A stretch of 64,000 bases of DNA, taken from the NCBI RefSeq assembly GCF_900116405.1, contig NZ_FPAQ01000002.1, positions 62,001 through 126,000 on the forward strand, given 5' to 3'. The notes below the pieces were generated by a model. It saw only the letters and a list, made by a program, of their open reading frames with translations. It searched no databases and was not told the origin of the DNA. This document shows, in pieces, positions 53,131 through 62,561 of this stretch. The stretch is from Halomonas saccharevitans (GTDB lineage Bacteria > Pseudomonadota > Gammaproteobacteria > Pseudomonadales > Halomonadaceae). How positions within the stretch are numbered: position 1 is the first letter of the stretch; every line of letters begins with the position of its first letter. The translations under genes and the position numbers were made by a program.

Positions 53131-53147
53131 CTTAACGATGGCTTAAG
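53131..53147 (-). promoter_or_regulatory. QseB/PmrA-type box upstream of the six-gene operon
   Basis: Minus strand CTTAAG-CCATC-GTTAAG, 45 bp before the first ATG, with TATTGG about 15 bp downstream as a possible -10. This implies autoregulation by the response regulator in the same operon. Confidence 0.7.
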
Positions 53148-53183
53148 GGGCGGGAAGAAGCGCTGCTAGCCACAGGAAAGTGG

Positions 53184-53678
53184 TCAGGGCGCGGGCGCGG
53201 CGGCGCCCAGGAAGTGCTCCTGCCAGTAGTCCAGGGTCAGGGTCGTGGTGGTGACGCGGCGTCCACGTCCCGGGGCGTGGATCATCTCGCCGTCGCCCAG
53301 GTAGATGCCGACATGGCTCGCCTTGCGGCCCCCGGCGGTGGCGAAGAACAGCAGGTCGCCGGGTCGCGCCTCATCGACGCGCGTCAGGGCCTTGAACTGC
53401 GCCCGGGAGGTGCGCGGCACGCGGATACCGGCGTGGGAGTAAGCGCGCTGGACCAGGCCCGAGCAGTCCAGCCCCCGGTCGCTGGTGCCGCCATAGCGGT
53501 AGGGAGTGCCGAGGGAGCGCTTGGCCTCGGCGAGGATCAGTGCCCGGTCGATAGTGAGTTCGCCCGGCGCATCGCGGGTGGCGAGTTCGCGACCCGCGCA
53601 GCCGGTCAGCAGCCAGGCGATCAGCAGGCCGATCAGTAGCCTGATCGCGCCATCCGTGGCCGATCGGTGGAGGTGCAT
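53184..53678 (-). CDS. NlpC/P60 lipoprotein peptidase
   Basis: A 164-residue lipoprotein (lipobox LLTGC) with an NlpC/P60 cysteine-peptidase domain: Cys in RGLDCSGLVQRAY, His in KASHVGIYLGDG and third polar residue in MIHAPGRG. It probably cleaves peptidoglycan stem peptides. The ATG at 53678 overlaps the stop of the upstream gene by 1 bp. Confidence 0.9.
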   Translation of the reverse strand: MHLHRSATDGAIRLLIGLLIAWLLTGCAGRELATRDAPGELTIDRALILAEAKRSLGTPYRYGGTSDRGLDCSGLVQRAYSHAGIRVPRTSRAQFKALTRVDEARPGDLLFFATAGGRKASHVGIYLGDGEMIHAPGRGRRVTTTTLTLDYWQEHFLGAAAPAP

Positions 53679-54022
53679 CAGCGAAAGGCGATGCGCGTGC
53701 CGCTGGCCAGCATCTCGTCCGGCGAGAGGGCATGGCCCGGCACGCCGATCATCTCGTCGCCGCACTGGTCGCCCCAGGTGAGCACGCCGTGGGTCAGGCC
53801 GATGCCGCCAAGCAGGTCGCGGATCTCGCCGGTGCCCAGGAAGGTGCGAGTCTTGCCGTGGGCGTCGGAGAGCTCCGAAACGTCATTGGCATGGTGGAAG
53901 CGTACGGTATAGATGCCGTCCATGGATTCGACCTCAACGATCGGCGTCAGGCCGTGATGGATGGCGTTGGCGATTTCCTTGAGGGTGACGTGATCACCTA
54001 GCTGGTAGGCCGCGATGGACAT
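53678..54022 (-). CDS. Conserved hypothetical protein (DUF6482-like)
   Basis: A 114-residue soluble acidic protein without signal or membrane segments. The pattern VEVESMDGIYTVRFH and IGVPGHALSPDEMLASG resembles DUF6482 proteins of halomonads and pseudomonads, from memory. Function unknown. It is co-transcribed with the NlpC/P60 gene. Confidence 0.65.
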   Translation of the reverse strand: MSIAAYQLGDHVTLKEIANAIHHGLTPIVEVESMDGIYTVRFHHANDVSELSDAHGKTRTFLGTGEIRDLLGGIGLTHGVLTWGDQCGDEMIGVPGHALSPDEMLASGTRIAFR

Positions 54023-54316
54023 GAGGGATGCCTCGGTGGTGAATGATGTTGGCGTTGTACAACTAGTGTAGAAGGTTGGCGGGCCACTTCAAGGGGTATT
54101 CGCGACTCAATGCCGCCTGGCGCTGTCGGCGCGTCACTTCTGTACATGTTGATCGACGCGAGGCGAGCCGCACGCCTGCCGGGGCTGGAAAAGCCTGCCC
54201 GTCGTCCCCACTTCCTACATTCTCGTCAGCAGTCCGGCATCATGCCGCTATTTTTTACCCACCCGTTCTTGTCCATTCGTTACTACACACTCGTTATCAC
54301 ACATGAGGAGCCCCGC

Positions 54317-54850
54317 ATGAGTTTCCAGGGAGAACAGCACCCCGGCGTCCAGGCCCCCACGGCCGAGAGCCACGGCTTTCGCCTCAACCACACCATGCTG
54401 CGTATCAAGGATCCCGAGCGCGCGCTGGCCTTCTATACTCGCGTCTTCGGCATGCGGGTGCTGCGTCGGCTCGACTTCGAGGAGATGCAGTTCTCGCTCT
54501 ACTTCCTGGCACGCCCCGAAGCCGGAGAGCAGATCCCCGAGGCGCGTGACGAGCGCACCGCCTGGACCTTCGACCAGCGCGGCGTGCTGGAGCTGACCCA
54601 CAACTGGGGCACCGAGACCCAGGACGACTTCGCCTATCACGACGGCAACGCCGAACCCCAGGGCTTCGGCCACATCTGCTTCAGCGTGCCGGATCTCGAG
54701 GCGGCCCAGGCCTGGTTCGACGCCAACGAGGTCGAGTTCATCAAGCGCGCCGATCAGGGCAAGATGAAGGATGTGGTGTTCATCAAGGACGTCGACGGCT
54801 ACTGGATCGAGGTGGTCGAAGCGGCCCGCATGGCCGGCAAGGGCGACTGA
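54317..54850 (+). CDS. gloA: Glyoxalase I (lactoylglutathione lyase)
   Basis: The 177-residue VOC-fold enzyme converts the methylglyoxal-glutathione hemithioacetal to S-lactoylglutathione. Metal ligands are all visible: H25, E92, H119 and E165. The ATG at 54317 follows GAGGAG. The 294-bp upstream gap holds no gene; it contains TTGTACAACTAGTGTAG-like AT-richer sequence near 54052-54068 that may be promoter for the minus-strand genes. Confidence 0.94.
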   Translation: MSFQGEQHPGVQAPTAESHGFRLNHTMLRIKDPERALAFYTRVFGMRVLRRLDFEEMQFSLYFLARPEAGEQIPEARDERTAWTFDQRGVLELTHNWGTETQDDFAYHDGNAEPQGFGHICFSVPDLEAAQAWFDANEVEFIKRADQGKMKDVVFIKDVDGYWIEVVEAARMAGKGD

Positions 54851-54950
54851 GCGCGGGGCCTTTCGTTGGTGGCCAAACATTGATAGGCGGCGCCATGGGG
54901 AATAGGGTCATGGTCTGATCTTTAACGGCATGACCTGCCAAGGAGTCCCG

Positions 54951-55922
54951 ATGAATCTGCCTCTTCGTCCCCTGACGCTGGCCCTCGCCGGCACCCTGCT
55001 GGCGGCCCCGCTGGCCGTGAGCGTGGCCCAGGCCGCAGAACCCGAACAGGTGCGCTTCTCCGTGCCGGCCTGGCCCGGCGTCACGGTCAAGACCACCCTG
55101 GCCGCCACCCTGCTCGAGACCCTGGGCTATGAGCCGCAGCTGCAGGAGCTCGGTGCCACCATCACCTACGAGGCCCTGAATCAGGGCGAGCTGGATGCCT
55201 ACCTGGCGGCCTGGCTGCCCGCCCAGCAGGGCATGTATGACACCAGCTTCGAGGGCGACGACGTCAAGCTCGTCGACCTGGGCACCAACGTCGACGGTGC
55301 TCGCCTCGGCTTCGCCGTGCCGACCTACCTCTACGAGGCCGGCCTCACCTCCGCCGAGGACCTGGACAAGCCCGAGTTCGCCGATAAGCTGGATCGCACC
55401 ATCTACTCCATCGAGGTGGGCACCGGCATGAGCGACACCCTCAACGAGGGGGTCGAGAATGACACCTACGGCCTGGGGGACTGGGATCTCTCCGAGACCT
55501 CCACGCCGGGCATGCTGAGCGCCGTGGACAACGCCCTCAATCGCGAGGAGTGGATCGTCTTCGCCGGCTGGACCCCGCACTGGATGAACATCGAATACGA
55601 TGTGAAGTACCTGACCGATACCCAGGACATGTGGGGCCCGGAGGGCGGGCGCAGCGACGTGCGCACCCTGGTGACCCAGACCTTCGCCGACGCCAACCCC
55701 AATGCCACCCGGCTGATCGATCAGCTCAGCTTCACCGCCGAGGACCAGAGCGCGATGATCCGCGGCTTCAGCTATGAAGAGCAGGAGCCGGAGGAAGTGG
55801 CAGTGGGATGGATGCGCGACAACCCCGCCAAGGTCAAGGCGTTCCTCGACGGCGTGACCACCCGCGAGGGTGAGCCGGCCTGGCCGGCCGTGCAGCAGGC
55901 GCTGGAGATCCCCGACGCCTGA
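54951..55922 (+). CDS. Glycine betaine/choline-type ABC substrate-binding protein (ProX/OpuAC)
   Basis: A 323-residue periplasmic binding protein with a signal peptide (cleavage near AQA-AEP) and the OpuAC features VRFSVPAWPGVTVKT, LAAWLPAQQGMY, and IVFAGWTPHWMN with tryptophans suited to bind quaternary amines. No permease or ATPase is adjacent, so it is an orphan that may serve a transporter elsewhere, consistent with an osmolyte-using halophile. AAGGAG precedes the ATG. Confidence 0.9.
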   Translation: MNLPLRPLTLALAGTLLAAPLAVSVAQAAEPEQVRFSVPAWPGVTVKTTLAATLLETLGYEPQLQELGATITYEALNQGELDAYLAAWLPAQQGMYDTSFEGDDVKLVDLGTNVDGARLGFAVPTYLYEAGLTSAEDLDKPEFADKLDRTIYSIEVGTGMSDTLNEGVENDTYGLGDWDLSETSTPGMLSAVDNALNREEWIVFAGWTPHWMNIEYDVKYLTDTQDMWGPEGGRSDVRTLVTQTFADANPNATRLIDQLSFTAEDQSAMIRGFSYEEQEPEEVAVGWMRDNPAKVKAFLDGVTTREGEPAWPAVQQALEIPDA

Positions 55923-55960
55923 TGCCTGCCGCCTGATCCCTGGCGACAGGCATGATGCGA

Positions 55961-55986
55961 CGAGGCCGCCCCGAAGGGCGGCCTCG
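55961..55986. terminator. Terminator after the ProX-like gene
   Basis: Perfect 11-bp arms CGAGGCCGCCC / GGGCGGCCTCG with CGAA loop, followed by TTGTCGTTC. Confidence 0.8.
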
Positions 55987-56028
55987 TTGTCGTTCGGGCC
56001 TTGAAGCCCGCCCGTCAGTCGCCGGTCA

Positions 56029-57213
56029 TCAGTAGCCGGTCATCTCGAGATAGCCCTCGCCGCGCGGAGTGCCGTCGTCGCGGTCGGTGACCCGCACCTC
56101 GCCCTCCCAGTAGCTCACCGTGGTGTCCATCCAGCGCTTGGCGTGGGGCGCCGTGACGATCAGGTCGAGCCCTCGCCCCGGGAGCTCAAGCCGCCAGCGG
56201 ATGGGCATCTCGCGCCCCGCCACCGGGCGTCGTTCCAGCGGGGTCAGGCGCAGGGCGTCGTGCGCGAGCGGCGTGGCCTCCCCGTCGGGCGTGATCCAGG
56301 TGCCGGAGAGATAGTCCTCGCCCCGATTGCCGCCCTCGCCGCCGCCGCGCAGGCGAAAGGCCATCAGCTTGTGGCCGTCGGTGAGGTGCAGCGAGAACCA
56401 GTCCCAGCCGGTCTGGTCGGGGCCGAGCAGCTGGCTGCTCCACTCGCGGTCGAGCCAGGCGCGGCCGCTGACGCTTTCGGTCTCGCCGGCCAGGGTGACC
56501 TCGCCGGCGACCTCGTAGAAGGGCTGGCTGATATAGATCGAGCCCTGGCCGTCGGCGGACTTCTGGCTGAAGCCGGCCTCGCCGTGGCGCACCAGCGGGC
56601 CCTTGGCCGTCAGGCTCAGCCGATAGCCGAAGGCGTCATCGCCCGTGCCGGCGCGGGCGCGCACCGTCAGCCGGTCCAGGGCGTCCCGCTGCGGGTCCTC
56701 TACCTGGCTCTCCATCGACCAGTCGTCGAGCCAGGCGCGGAAGGGCCGGACGGTGACGCCGGCCTGATCCTGCGCGGGCGAGGCCTCGCCGGAATCGCCC
56801 CGGGCGAAGCGCTCGGCGACCCGATGGACCTCGCCCCGGGAGACCGCCATGTGGGCCATCCACAGCTGCTCGGCGGACCAGTGGCCGGGCGACGCCTGGC
56901 GCTTGCCGGGTGGCATCTGGGCCTGGCGAAACAGCGTCCACTGCACGCCCAGCGCCTCGCCCTGTGCGTCCTCCAGGTTGGCGGTCAGATACCACCACTC
57001 CAGGCGGTGATCGGGGTGGGGGCCATGATCCTCGGGGAAGCGCAGCGGCGTGCCCGGTGAGGCCGGCACGAAGCCGTCGGCCTCGGCGCCCAGCCCGGCG
57101 AAGCCCCCGGCGGGAGCGCGGGACGTCTGCTCTTCGCAGCCCGCCAGCAGGGCGACCAGCAACCAAGCCGGCCATCTCCTTATGCTTTTCCCCTGCCTCG
57201 CGGCTTGCCTCAT
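56029..57213 (-). CDS. AttH/CrtC-family lipoprotein
   Basis: A 394-residue lipoprotein (LLAGC lipobox near residue 25) of the AttH/carotenoid-1,2-hydratase-like double-lipocalin family: FPEDHGPHPDHRLEWWYLTAN (in part), WTLFRQAQMPP, SGRAWLDREWSSQLLGPDQ and GWDWFSLHL. It starts 4 bp inside the end of the permease gene. The trio with the ABC genes resembles AttEFGH and probably moves a hydrophobic compound; this role is inferred. Confidence 0.85.
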   Translation of the reverse strand: MRQAARQGKSIRRWPAWLLVALLAGCEEQTSRAPAGGFAGLGAEADGFVPASPGTPLRFPEDHGPHPDHRLEWWYLTANLEDAQGEALGVQWTLFRQAQMPPGKRQASPGHWSAEQLWMAHMAVSRGEVHRVAERFARGDSGEASPAQDQAGVTVRPFRAWLDDWSMESQVEDPQRDALDRLTVRARAGTGDDAFGYRLSLTAKGPLVRHGEAGFSQKSADGQGSIYISQPFYEVAGEVTLAGETESVSGRAWLDREWSSQLLGPDQTGWDWFSLHLTDGHKLMAFRLRGGGEGGNRGEDYLSGTWITPDGEATPLAHDALRLTPLERRPVAGREMPIRWRLELPGRGLDLIVTAPHAKRWMDTTVSYWEGEVRVTDRDDGTPRGEGYLEMTGY

Positions 57214-59762
57214 GTGGTCTCCTCCTCGGCGAGCAGCGCGCGCGGCGGGGTGCGCCACAGCGTCATGGCCGGCAGGCCGGCCGCCAGCAGCGCCACCCCC
57301 AGGGCGGTGGCCAGGGTCAGCGCGATCTCGCCGGGGAAGACGTGCAGCGGCAGGCGCCAGCCGAAGGCGGCCACGTTGATCACCGACACCAGGCTGGCCG
57401 TGATGGCGATGCCCAGCGGCACGGCGGCAAGCCCGGTCACCAGCGCCGCGCCGCCCAGCTGGGCCAGCTGCAGAACCACCAGCTCGCGTCTTGGCACGCC
57501 CAGCGCCCACAGCGGCGCCAGCCGGCGGCGCCGCTCCCGGGCCTGGGCGAGCAGGCTGGCCAGCAGGGCCAGGGCCGCCACGGCCAGCGTCAGGCCATTG
57601 AGGGCACGGGTGATGGCGAAGGTGCGCTCGAAGATCTCGGTGGAGAGCGCCTTGATCTGGCGCTGGTCGAGCACGGCCTCGTCGTCGAGGCCGAAGCGCT
57701 CGGTCAACGCTCGGGTGAGCGGGGCGGCGTCGTGTCCCTCGGCGAGCGCGATGCCGAGGGAGTCCGGCGGCGCGTCGAAGCGCTCGCGCAGCCGGGTCGC
57801 GGTCAGCAGTACCTCGCCGCGGGGGTTGCCGTAGTCCGGATAGATGCCGGCCACCGTGACCTCCTCGCGGCCTCGGCGTCTGTCCGAGCCCTGGCCGCCC
57901 GGCGCCTGCAGGACGAGTCGATCCCCGGGGGCGATGCCCTGCCCCAGGGCCAGCTGCTCGTTGATGAAGGCCTCGCCCGCCTCGAGGGTGGCCCAGGCCG
58001 CGTCGCGACCGGCCGCCGTCTGAAGCAGCGGCCAGCTCGGGGTCAGGCGCTCGCCCGGGGTGATGCCGAAGAGCGTCACCGGCACGTTCAGGGACTGGGC
58101 TGCGTTCCGGTCACGATGCGCGAGCAGCACCGCCTCGGCGTCGGCGGTGGGCAGCAGCTCGGCGACCTCGTCGCGGCGCGTGAGCCAGGCCTGCACCTCG
58201 TCGAAGCGCTCGGGCGGCGGTCGCAGGTAGAGATCGGCGGCCAGCCGCTGGTCCAGCCAGTCGAGGAAGGTCAGGCGAAAGCCGCCGACCATGCTGCCGA
58301 CGCCCAGGTTGGCGGAGAGCGCGATCGCGAGCGCCATCATGGCGAGCGACAGTCGCGGCAGCTGCAGCTGCAGGTCGGCCAGGGCCCACTGAGTCAGCGG
58401 ACGACGGCGGGCGAGCCCGGCCAGCCTGGCGAGCCCGATCGCCAGCAGCGGCGACAGCCACAGCGCGCAGGCGAGCATCAGCGCCGCGATCATCACGAAG
58501 CCGGCGACCAGGCCCTCGCCGGGCGGCCGGGTGGCAAGCCACCCCCCCGTGGCCAGCGCCAGCAGGGCGGCGAGGCTGCCGGCGATGGCTTGCCCGCGCA
58601 GCTGGCGCTGGAAGCCGGCGCGCCAGGCCTGGGCCTGGCCGAGTTCCAGCACGCCGAGTCGGGCGGCCCGCCACAGGGTGCCGCTGCCGGCGATGGTGAG
58701 CCCGCCCAGGGTCACGCCGAGCCCGCCGAGCCAGTAGTGCCAGGGCAGCTGGAGCCGGGTGCCCACCGCGGCGCCGTAGAGGCCCTGCAGGGTGGCGGCC
58801 ACGTCCGGCAGCAGCGCGCGGGCCAGCCACACGCCGCTGGCTATCCCGGCCAGCGCACCGAGAAGACCGAGCAGGGCGAGCTCGAGGGCCAGCACGCCGA
58901 CCAGGGTGCGCCCCGGCACGCCCAGGGCGCGCAGGGTGCGCAGCAGCCCCAGGCGCTGCTCCAGCGCCAGACCCAGCGCCGCCTGCACGATGAAGAGCCC
59001 GACGATCAGTGCCAGCAGCGCCATGGCGGTGAGGTTGAGGTGAAAGCTCTCGGTGAGCTCGCCCGGGTCCGCCAGGGTCTCGGCGCGGATCAGCCGATAG
59101 CCCGCCGGGGCCGCGTCCAGCGCGCCCGCCTCGGCCACCAGCCGGCTGACGGCGGCGCCGCTTTCCAGCAGCCGCGCCGCGGCGGCGATGTCCATCACCA
59201 GGGTATCCGGTGGCAGCGACGGGGCGAGGTCCAGCGGCGGCAGCGGTCGGCCGTCGGCAAGCATCGGCGTGGCGCCGGGGGCCGTGGAGGCCTCGAGCCC
59301 CAGCCGTTCCACGCTGGCCGGAGCCAGGCGGGTCTGCCCGGGCGGCGTGAAGAAGGCGGTCAGCCCGCCGCCGCCGCCGCTGCCGCTGCCGCTGCCGGCG
59401 GTGGCGAAGGCGCTGTCGCCGGGCAGGGTCAGCGGATCGATGCCGATCACCGTCAGCCGCTCGCCCTGCACGGTGACCACCTCGCCCTCCAGCAGCGGCG
59501 AGACGGCAAGGCCGGCACGGCGCAGGCTCACGAAGTCCGCGTGATCCAGGGCCTCGCCGTCGCGGCGCTCCAGGCGATCCAGGCCGCTGGTGAAGAGCGC
59601 CTCGGCCCGAGCGTAGCTGTCCCGGGCGGAGGCGTTGATCGCCTGCACGCCGCTCCACAGTGCGCCGGCGACCCAGAGGCCCAGCAGCAGCATGGCCAGC
59701 TGGCCGGGGTGGCGGCGATAGTGGCCGAGCAGCGTGGCCAGGGCGACGAGCGTCAGGCGCAT
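57210..59762 (-). CDS. FtsX-type ABC transporter permease, double length
   Basis: An 850-residue permease with two FtsX-like modules (about ten helices) and large periplasmic loops, as in YbbP and AttFG-type permeases, not the single-module LolC/E. A helix near residues 18-35 is followed by a periplasmic domain with a Ser/Gly-rich stretch (about 122-131). It overlaps the ATPase gene by 10 bp. Confidence 0.87.
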   Translation of the reverse strand: MRLTLVALATLLGHYRRHPGQLAMLLLGLWVAGALWSGVQAINASARDSYARAEALFTSGLDRLERRDGEALDHADFVSLRRAGLAVSPLLEGEVVTVQGERLTVIGIDPLTLPGDSAFATAGSGSGSGGGGGLTAFFTPPGQTRLAPASVERLGLEASTAPGATPMLADGRPLPPLDLAPSLPPDTLVMDIAAAARLLESGAAVSRLVAEAGALDAAPAGYRLIRAETLADPGELTESFHLNLTAMALLALIVGLFIVQAALGLALEQRLGLLRTLRALGVPGRTLVGVLALELALLGLLGALAGIASGVWLARALLPDVAATLQGLYGAAVGTRLQLPWHYWLGGLGVTLGGLTIAGSGTLWRAARLGVLELGQAQAWRAGFQRQLRGQAIAGSLAALLALATGGWLATRPPGEGLVAGFVMIAALMLACALWLSPLLAIGLARLAGLARRRPLTQWALADLQLQLPRLSLAMMALAIALSANLGVGSMVGGFRLTFLDWLDQRLAADLYLRPPPERFDEVQAWLTRRDEVAELLPTADAEAVLLAHRDRNAAQSLNVPVTLFGITPGERLTPSWPLLQTAAGRDAAWATLEAGEAFINEQLALGQGIAPGDRLVLQAPGGQGSDRRRGREEVTVAGIYPDYGNPRGEVLLTATRLRERFDAPPDSLGIALAEGHDAAPLTRALTERFGLDDEAVLDQRQIKALSTEIFERTFAITRALNGLTLAVAALALLASLLAQARERRRRLAPLWALGVPRRELVVLQLAQLGGAALVTGLAAVPLGIAITASLVSVINVAAFGWRLPLHVFPGEIALTLATALGVALLAAGLPAMTLWRTPPRALLAEEETT

Positions 59763-60436
59763 GCGTCCTGCCCCGGCGTGGGTGTCGCCAGCCGGCCATG
59801 GGTGAGGTGCAGGCGGCGATCCAGCGGGTCGGCCACCCGCGGGCTGTGGGTCACCATCAGCAGGGCGCAGCCGGTGTCGCGCACCAGCGCCAGCAGCAGG
59901 TCGAGTACCTCGTCGGCGGTGTCCTCGTCCAGGTTGCCGGTGGGCTCGTCGGCGAGCAGCAGGGCGGGGCGGGGCGCCAGCGCCCGACCGATGGCCAGGC
60001 GCTGCTGCTGGCCGCCGGAGAGCTGTTCGGGATAGCGCTTCTCCAGCCCCGCGAGGCCCAGCCGCGCGATCAGCTCGGCCGTCCAGTCGGGCCGTTCGCG
60101 ACCCGCCAGGCGCGCCTGCAGGCGCAGGTTATCGAGCACGTTGAGGCTCGCCACCAGGTGGAACTGCTGGAACACCAGGCCCAGGGTCTCGCGGCGCAGC
60201 CGCGCCCGGGCCGGCTCGGCGAGCGACGAGATCGCGCGCCCGGCGAGGCGCACCTCGCCGCGGTCGGGCAGGTCGAGCCCCGCCGCCAGGTGCAGCAGGG
60301 TTGACTTGCCGCTGCCCGACTCGCCCATCAGCGCCAGGCTCTCGCCGGCCGACAGCGCGAGGTCCACGTCCGCGAGCACCGCGAGCGGCCCCTGGGGCGT
60401 GGCGTAGGCCTTGGCGACCTGGAGGAACTCGAGCAT
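59753..60436 (-). CDS. LolD-like ABC ATPase
   Basis: A 227-residue MacB/LolD-subfamily ATPase: Walker A GESGSGKST, signature LSGGQQQR, Walker B LLLADEPTG, H-loop MVTHSPR. It partners the FtsX-type permease downstream. It is the first gene of the three-gene exporter operon. Confidence 0.92.
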   Translation of the reverse strand: MLEFLQVAKAYATPQGPLAVLADVDLALSAGESLALMGESGSGKSTLLHLAAGLDLPDRGEVRLAGRAISSLAEPARARLRRETLGLVFQQFHLVASLNVLDNLRLQARLAGRERPDWTAELIARLGLAGLEKRYPEQLSGGQQQRLAIGRALAPRPALLLADEPTGNLDEDTADEVLDLLLALVRDTGCALLMVTHSPRVADPLDRRLHLTHGRLATPTPGQDACA

Positions 60437-60478
60437 GGCGGCGATCCTGGCGAAGGGCGTGGCTCGATATTACACAAA

Positions 60479-60506
60479 ACGGGCGCCCTTCGAAGAGGGC
60501 GCCCGT
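60479..60506 (-). terminator. Rho-independent terminator of the second znu operon
   Basis: Arms ACGGGCGCCCT / AGGGCGCCCGT (11 bp, perfect) with a 6-nt loop; on the minus strand it is followed by TTTTGTGTAAT. It ends the unit before the LolD-like gene promoter. Confidence 0.88.
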
Positions 60507-60573
60507 GTCGGTGCGTGCTGCGCGCGGGGCCTGAGTGCGTGGGGCCCAGTGCGTGAAGATGGTGCGTGAAGAT

Positions 60574-61638
60574 TCAGTGCGCGTGGTCGTGCGCCGCTGC
60601 TTCCTCGTCGGTGTGGCCGTGAGCGTCGCCGTTCCCCTCATGCCCCGGCGCTTCATGGCCCGGCTCTTTATGGCCCGGCTCTTTATGATTACGGCCCGGT
60701 TCGGCCAGGGCATCGTGGAGCACCCGTGCGTTGTGGCGCATCATGCCGAGCCAGCTCGAGGCCTCGCCGTCGTTCGCCAGGGCATCGGCATAGAGGGTGC
60801 CGGCCACCGGCAGATCGGTCTCCTCGGCGAGCTGATCGATCATGGCGGGGCTGGTCATGTTCTCGTGGAACAGCGCCCGCACGTTCTGCTCGCGGATCAC
60901 GTCGATCAGCCGCGCCATGTTGGCCGCGCTCGGCTCGCCCGCGGTGGAGAGCCCCTGGGGCGAGAGGAAGCGCAGGCCGTAGGCGCGGGCGAAGTGGCCG
61001 AAGGAGGCGTGGCCGGTGATCACGGCGGTCTCGTCGGGGATCTCGTCGAGCAGGGCGCGAAGTTCGTCGTCGGCGGCGGCGATGGCGTCGAGATAGCGCT
61101 CGGCGTTGGCTCGGTAGGCATCGCCGTGAGCCGGGTCGGCGGCGATCAGGCCGTCGCGGATGTTATCCACATAGACCTCGCCCAGCCCCAGGTCCTGCCA
61201 GGCGTGGGGGTCGGTCCCGCCATGTTCGTGACCATGGTCGTGGTCGGCGTGTTCGCCGTGTTCGTCATCGTGGCCGTCGTCCTCGGCGGCGCCGAGATGT
61301 GCCTCGAGGCCGTCGGTCGCCACCACCAGCGGGCCCGCGAAGTCGCTGGCGTCGATCAGCCGCTCCATCCAGCCCTCGAACTGCAGGCCGTTGAAGACCA
61401 CCAGGTCCGCCTCGGCGAGCCGGCGGGCATCGGTGGGGCGCGGCGAGTAGACGTGGGCGTCGCTGTCCGGCCCGACCAGCGATGTCACCTCGACGTGCTC
61501 GCCGCCGACCTGGTCGATCATGTCGGCGAGCACGCTGAAGCTGGTGACCACCTGGACGCGCTCGGCGGCCAGGGCGGCGGGCAGGGCCAGCAGGGTGGAC
61601 ATCCCGGCGAGCAGGGCAAGAGATCGGGAGAGGCGCAT
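60574..61638 (-). CDS. znuA: Zinc ABC transporter substrate-binding protein ZnuA (system 2)
   Basis: A 354-residue cluster-9 metal-binding protein: signal peptide (ALA-AERV), first His ligand region DAHVYSPRPTD, a His-rich loop (about 118-145, HDDEHGEHADHDHGHEHGG), and later HASFGHFA. A repeated GHKEPGHEAPGHEG-like His-rich C-terminal tail is unusual. Zinc is the probable substrate because of the Zur box upstream of the operon. It ends the operon. Confidence 0.92.
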   Translation of the reverse strand: MRLSRSLALLAGMSTLLALPAALAAERVQVVTSFSVLADMIDQVGGEHVEVTSLVGPDSDAHVYSPRPTDARRLAEADLVVFNGLQFEGWMERLIDASDFAGPLVVATDGLEAHLGAAEDDGHDDEHGEHADHDHGHEHGGTDPHAWQDLGLGEVYVDNIRDGLIAADPAHGDAYRANAERYLDAIAAADDELRALLDEIPDETAVITGHASFGHFARAYGLRFLSPQGLSTAGEPSAANMARLIDVIREQNVRALFHENMTSPAMIDQLAEETDLPVAGTLYADALANDGEASSWLGMMRHNARVLHDALAEPGRNHKEPGHKEPGHEAPGHEGNGDAHGHTDEEAAAHDHAH

Positions 61639-61661
61639 GGAGGCTTCCTTCGTTGGGGGCG

Positions 61662-62561
61662 TCAGTCGGGTTCGGGGGCGCCCAGCGGCATGGCATGGCG
61701 GCGCCGGCGGGCGGTGAGGCTATGGTGGCGGCCGAACAGCGCGGAGAGCACGTAGCCGAGGCCGGCCAGCAGGATGATCGCCGGGCCCGAGGGCAGGCTC
61801 AGGTGATAGGAGAGCAGCAGCCCGCCGGTGCTCGCCACCAGCGCGATGGCGATGGCGATGGCGATCAGCCCCTCCAGGCGCTGGCTCCAGAAGCGCGCCG
61901 TGGTGGCGGGAAGCATCATCAGGCCCACGGCCATCAGGGTGCCCAGCGTCTGGAAACCGGCGGTGAGGTTGAGCACCACCAGGCCGAGGAAGGTGCCGTG
62001 AACGAGGCCGCCGCGCACCCCCTGGCCGCGCAGGAACAGCGGGTCGAGGCACTCCACCACCAGGGCGCGGAAGATTACCGCCAGGGTGATCACGATCAGG
62101 CTGCTGATGCCGGCGATCAGGATCAGGGCAGTGGAGTCGACGGCCAGGATCGAGCCGAACAGCACGTGGGTGAGATCGACGCTGCTGCCGCCCAGCGACA
62201 CCAGCATCACGCCCGCGGCCAGCGAGATGAGGAAGAAGCTGGCCATGGCCGAATCCTCCTTGTGGCCGGTCATCTGCGACACGCTGCCGGCGAGCACCGC
62301 GATCAAGAGCCCCGAGAGGATGCCGCCGAGGCTCATCATCGGCAGCGAGAAGCCGGCAGCCAGAAAGCCCAGCGCGACCCCGGGCAGGATGGCGTGGGCC
62401 ATGGCGTCGCCGATCAGGCTCATGCCGCGCAGCATCAAAAACACGCCCAGCGGCGGGGCGGCCAGCGACAGCGCCAGCCCGGCCACCAGGGCGCGCTGCA
62501 TGAAACCGTAGTCGAAGGGGGCGATCAGCCAGGCGTCAAGCAGTGCCAGCATGGGAAGCAT
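61662..62561 (-). CDS. znuB: Zinc ABC transporter permease ZnuB (system 2)
   Basis: A 299-residue ABC-3 permease with eight or nine helices (LRGMSLIGDAMAHAILPGVA, LTHVLFGSILAVDS, TLMAVGLMMLPATTARFW). It overlaps znuC by 26 bp if ATG 62561 is used; ATG 62552 is an alternative, and neither has a strong ribosome site, as expected for coupled translation. Confidence 0.92.
   Translation of the reverse strand: MLPMLALLDAWLIAPFDYGFMQRALVAGLALSLAAPPLGVFLMLRGMSLIGDAMAHAILPGVALGFLAAGFSLPMMSLGGILSGLLIAVLAGSVSQMTGHKEDSAMASFFLISLAAGVMLVSLGGSSVDLTHVLFGSILAVDSTALILIAGISSLIVITLAVIFRALVVECLDPLFLRGQGVRGGLVHGTFLGLVVLNLTAGFQTLGTLMAVGLMMLPATTARFWSQRLEGLIAIAIAIALVASTGGLLLSYHLSLPSGPAIILLAGLGYVLSALFGRHHSLTARRRRHAMPLGAPEPD

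Noticed and set aside
54150..54175. TTGATCGACGCGAG near 54149 considered as an FNR box for gloA
   Set aside because: The second half (GCGAG) matches at only one or two positions.
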